DNA of 64,000 bases from Roseihalotalea indica (GTDB taxonomy: Bacteria > Bacteroidota > Bacteroidia > Cytophagales > Cyclobacteriaceae): the NCBI RefSeq assembly GCF_022458895.1, contig NZ_JAINFL010000004.1, positions 124,001-188,000 of the forward strand, read 5' to 3'. A program made the position numbers and the translations under genes. The notes beneath the pieces were generated by a model. The model searched no databases, was not told where the DNA came from, and saw only the letters and a program-made list of their open reading frames with translations. This document shows, one piece after another, positions 62,685-64,000 of this stretch. The stretch's first letter is position 1; every line of letters starts with the position of its first letter.

Positions 62685-64000
62685 TTAGAATTTGACATTC
62701 AGATTGAACCCTAAACCTCGGGTAGTAGGCAAACCGGTAGATTCCAGTCCCACCAAGTTGTCTGAGGTAAAACCAAAAGATTCGGGATCAATATTGGGCA
62801 CCCATTTTTTGAGGATAAGCACGTTGTTGGCTACCAGATTAAGGCGTACTCCTTTGGCCGGAAAGTTTTCTGGTAGGAATCGAGTGAAGTCGTAACCTAG
62901 AGTAATCTGTCGGAGCTTCCAGTATCCACCGTTGTAGACGATGGGCTCTACTAGTTGTTGTGAGCGTACTACTTCCCAGTACGTCTGCACATTGGCTGCC
63001 ACCGTATTAGGTTCACCTTGTTCATTAACGCCCTTACCTACAACTCCTCCTTCACGTCCTTCCAAGGTCATTTTGTGCAAGCCGTGGCGGGTAGCATTGA
63101 AATTAGTACCCGACATCATCTTATTACCCAGCTTAAAGTCAATCAGGAAGGAGAAGTTGATGCCTTTGTAACTAAAGGAGTTGGTAAAACCACCTACCCA
63201 CTTAGGCAATGCACTACCGAAAGTGATCAAATTATCGGTACGAAGTGGCACACCGTTAGCACCAAATATCCTTTCTCCGTCCTCATTTCGCTTAAAGCCA
63301 AATCCAGCCAGTTGCCCCATTTCTTCTCCTACAATCTGTTTCAGGAAACCGTTGAACACGTGGCTACCCACGGTAATTTCTTCGCCCAGAGAATCTGTTT
63401 GTAAGCTCAGTACTTTTGTAATGTTGTAGGAAGCATTGAACGTAAAATCCCACTGGAAATCATTAGTACGCACCGGCACCAAATTAAGAAGTATCTCTGC
63501 TCCACGAGTCTGGCTTTCACCGCTATTAATTAGTGTGTTTACAAAACCTGAACCGTCGGAAATCTGCGCATTCACGATCTGATCGGTAGTATTCTTCTGA
63601 TACACAGCCAGGTCCAACCCCACTCGTTCATCAAACATTCTGGTTTCCACACCAAATTCAATCTCGGAAGCCCGCATAGGACGAAGATTAGGATTGGGAA
63701 CAGTATTACCGCTAAATCCAGCGACTGGCTGCAATGCTCCTGAAGGTCCGGCAAACAGGTTGGCATTGACGCTATAGAATAATACATCGGAATACGGAGG
63801 CACGTCGGTATCACTACCTACCTCAGCGTAAGCAGCTCTTAGTTTACCAAACGACAACCAAGCCGGAGCTGAACTCAAAGACTCTGAAAACACATAACTA
63901 GCCGACACTGAAGGATAAGCAATACTGCGATTCTCAGCTGAGAGCGTAGAAAACCAGTCATTTCGGAACGTTCCGGTCAAAAACAGCAGGTCACGGTATG
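62685..64000 (-). CDS. susC: SusC/RagA-family TonB-dependent receptor, 5' end outside the window
   Basis: This is the C-terminal part (about 438 residues) of a TonB-dependent outer-membrane receptor of the SusC type. The frame remains open to the window edge (YRDLLFLTGTFRNDWFSTL), so the signal, TonB box, carboxypeptidase-like domain and plug lie beyond 64000. Seen here are barrel strands with ISYSVNANLFAG-like alternation, the family stretch LRPMRASEIEFGVETRMF, and the usual C-terminal ending GLGFNLNVKF. It is the outer-membrane pore for the SusD partner. Any promoter of the cluster also lies outside. Confidence 0.94.
   Translation of the reverse strand, partial: YRDLLFLTGTFRNDWFSTLSAENRSIAYPSVSASYVFSESLSSAPAWLSFGKLRAAYAEVGSDTDVPPYSDVLFYSVNANLFAGPSGALQPVAGFSGNTVPNPNLRPMRASEIEFGVETRMFDERVGLDLAVYQKNTTDQIVNAQISDGSGFVNTLINSGESQTRGAEILLNLVPVRTNDFQWDFTFNASYNITKVLSLQTDSLGEEITVGSHVFNGFLKQIVGEEMGQLAGFGFKRNEDGERIFGANGVPLRTDNLITFGSALPKWVGGFTNSFSYKGINFSFLIDFKLGNKMMSGTNFNATRHGLHKMTLEGREGGVVGKGVNEQGEPNTVAANVQTYWEVVRSQQLVEPIVYNGGYWKLRQITLGYDFTRFLPENFPAKGVRLNLVANNVLILKKWVPNIDPESFGFTSDNLVGLESTGLPTTRGLGFNLNVKF

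Noticed and set aside
63572..63814. Internal frame inside the susC region and many similar antisense frames inside gyrA, the helicase and the MR genes
   Set aside because: All lie inside well-supported genes in other frames and have no protein-like features.
1..64000. tRNA, rRNA, CRISPR, insertion sequences, prophage or replication origin
   Set aside because: I looked through the gaps and found no cloverleaf, direct-repeat array, transposase or integrase gene, or DnaA-box cluster.

Overview
The window is ordinary chromosomal DNA of a Bacteroidota bacterium, most likely a marine or environmental Cytophagales. The evidence is a SusC/SusD outer-membrane uptake pair, many Sec, Tat and lipoprotein signals, ASPIC/UnbV and FG-GAP proteins, Bacteroidota-type promoters (TTG-N18/19-TAnnTTTG) and very few Shine-Dalgarno sites. 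I found no rRNA, tRNA, CRISPR array, insertion sequence or prophage. The genus call is inference.

Layout. 1-6.7 kb: a soluble REC-histidine kinase, two divergent beta-propeller (FG-GAP) surface proteins, the wreck of a third propeller gene, and an SBF-like transporter. 6.9-18.1 kb: housekeeping genes (gyrA with a TPR gene, hydroxyacyl-CoA dehydrogenase, dapD, surE, a RibB fused to a degenerate RibA-like domain) mixed with lineage-specific envelope proteins. 18.3-24.4 kb: a uronate operon, uxaC-kdgK-eda-dctPQM, with a clear promoter in front and a strong hairpin between kdgK and eda. 24.7-36.3 kb: an unrecognised all-helical protein, a CLC transporter with CBS domains, two thioredoxin-fold proteins, purQ, an exported (alpha/alpha)6 glycosidase-like protein, a FabH-type ketosynthase, xseA/xseB and a PduO-type adenosyltransferase. 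36.4-50.7 kb: a large membrane TPR protein, an alpha/beta hydrolase, a DUF1080 hydrolase, an HtrA protease, a free-Met-sulfoxide reductase, a giant helicase with a Vsr-like tail, a helix-hairpin-helix protein and a hybrid kinase.

50.8-64.0 kb is the most interesting part: a minus-strand operon-like run of SusC, SusD, RraA-like, enolase-superfamily enzyme (MR4), RraA-like, three tandem enolase-superfamily paralogues (MR3, MR2, MR1), a BASS-family symporter and an AGE-family epimerase. Every enzyme carries an export signal: Tat-like on the four enolase-superfamily proteins, Sec on the two RraA proteins, lipobox on the epimerase. My inference is a periplasmic acid-sugar pathway. SusCD imports a glycan-derived acid, the enolase-superfamily enzymes dehydrate or epimerise it, the RraA-type enzymes cleave the 2-oxo acid, and the BASS protein takes the small 2-oxo acid across the inner membrane. 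Both enzyme families are usually cytoplasmic, so an exported pathway would be unusual. The uxaC-kdgK-eda-TRAP operon may be a cytoplasmic counterpart for acid sugars that enter intact.
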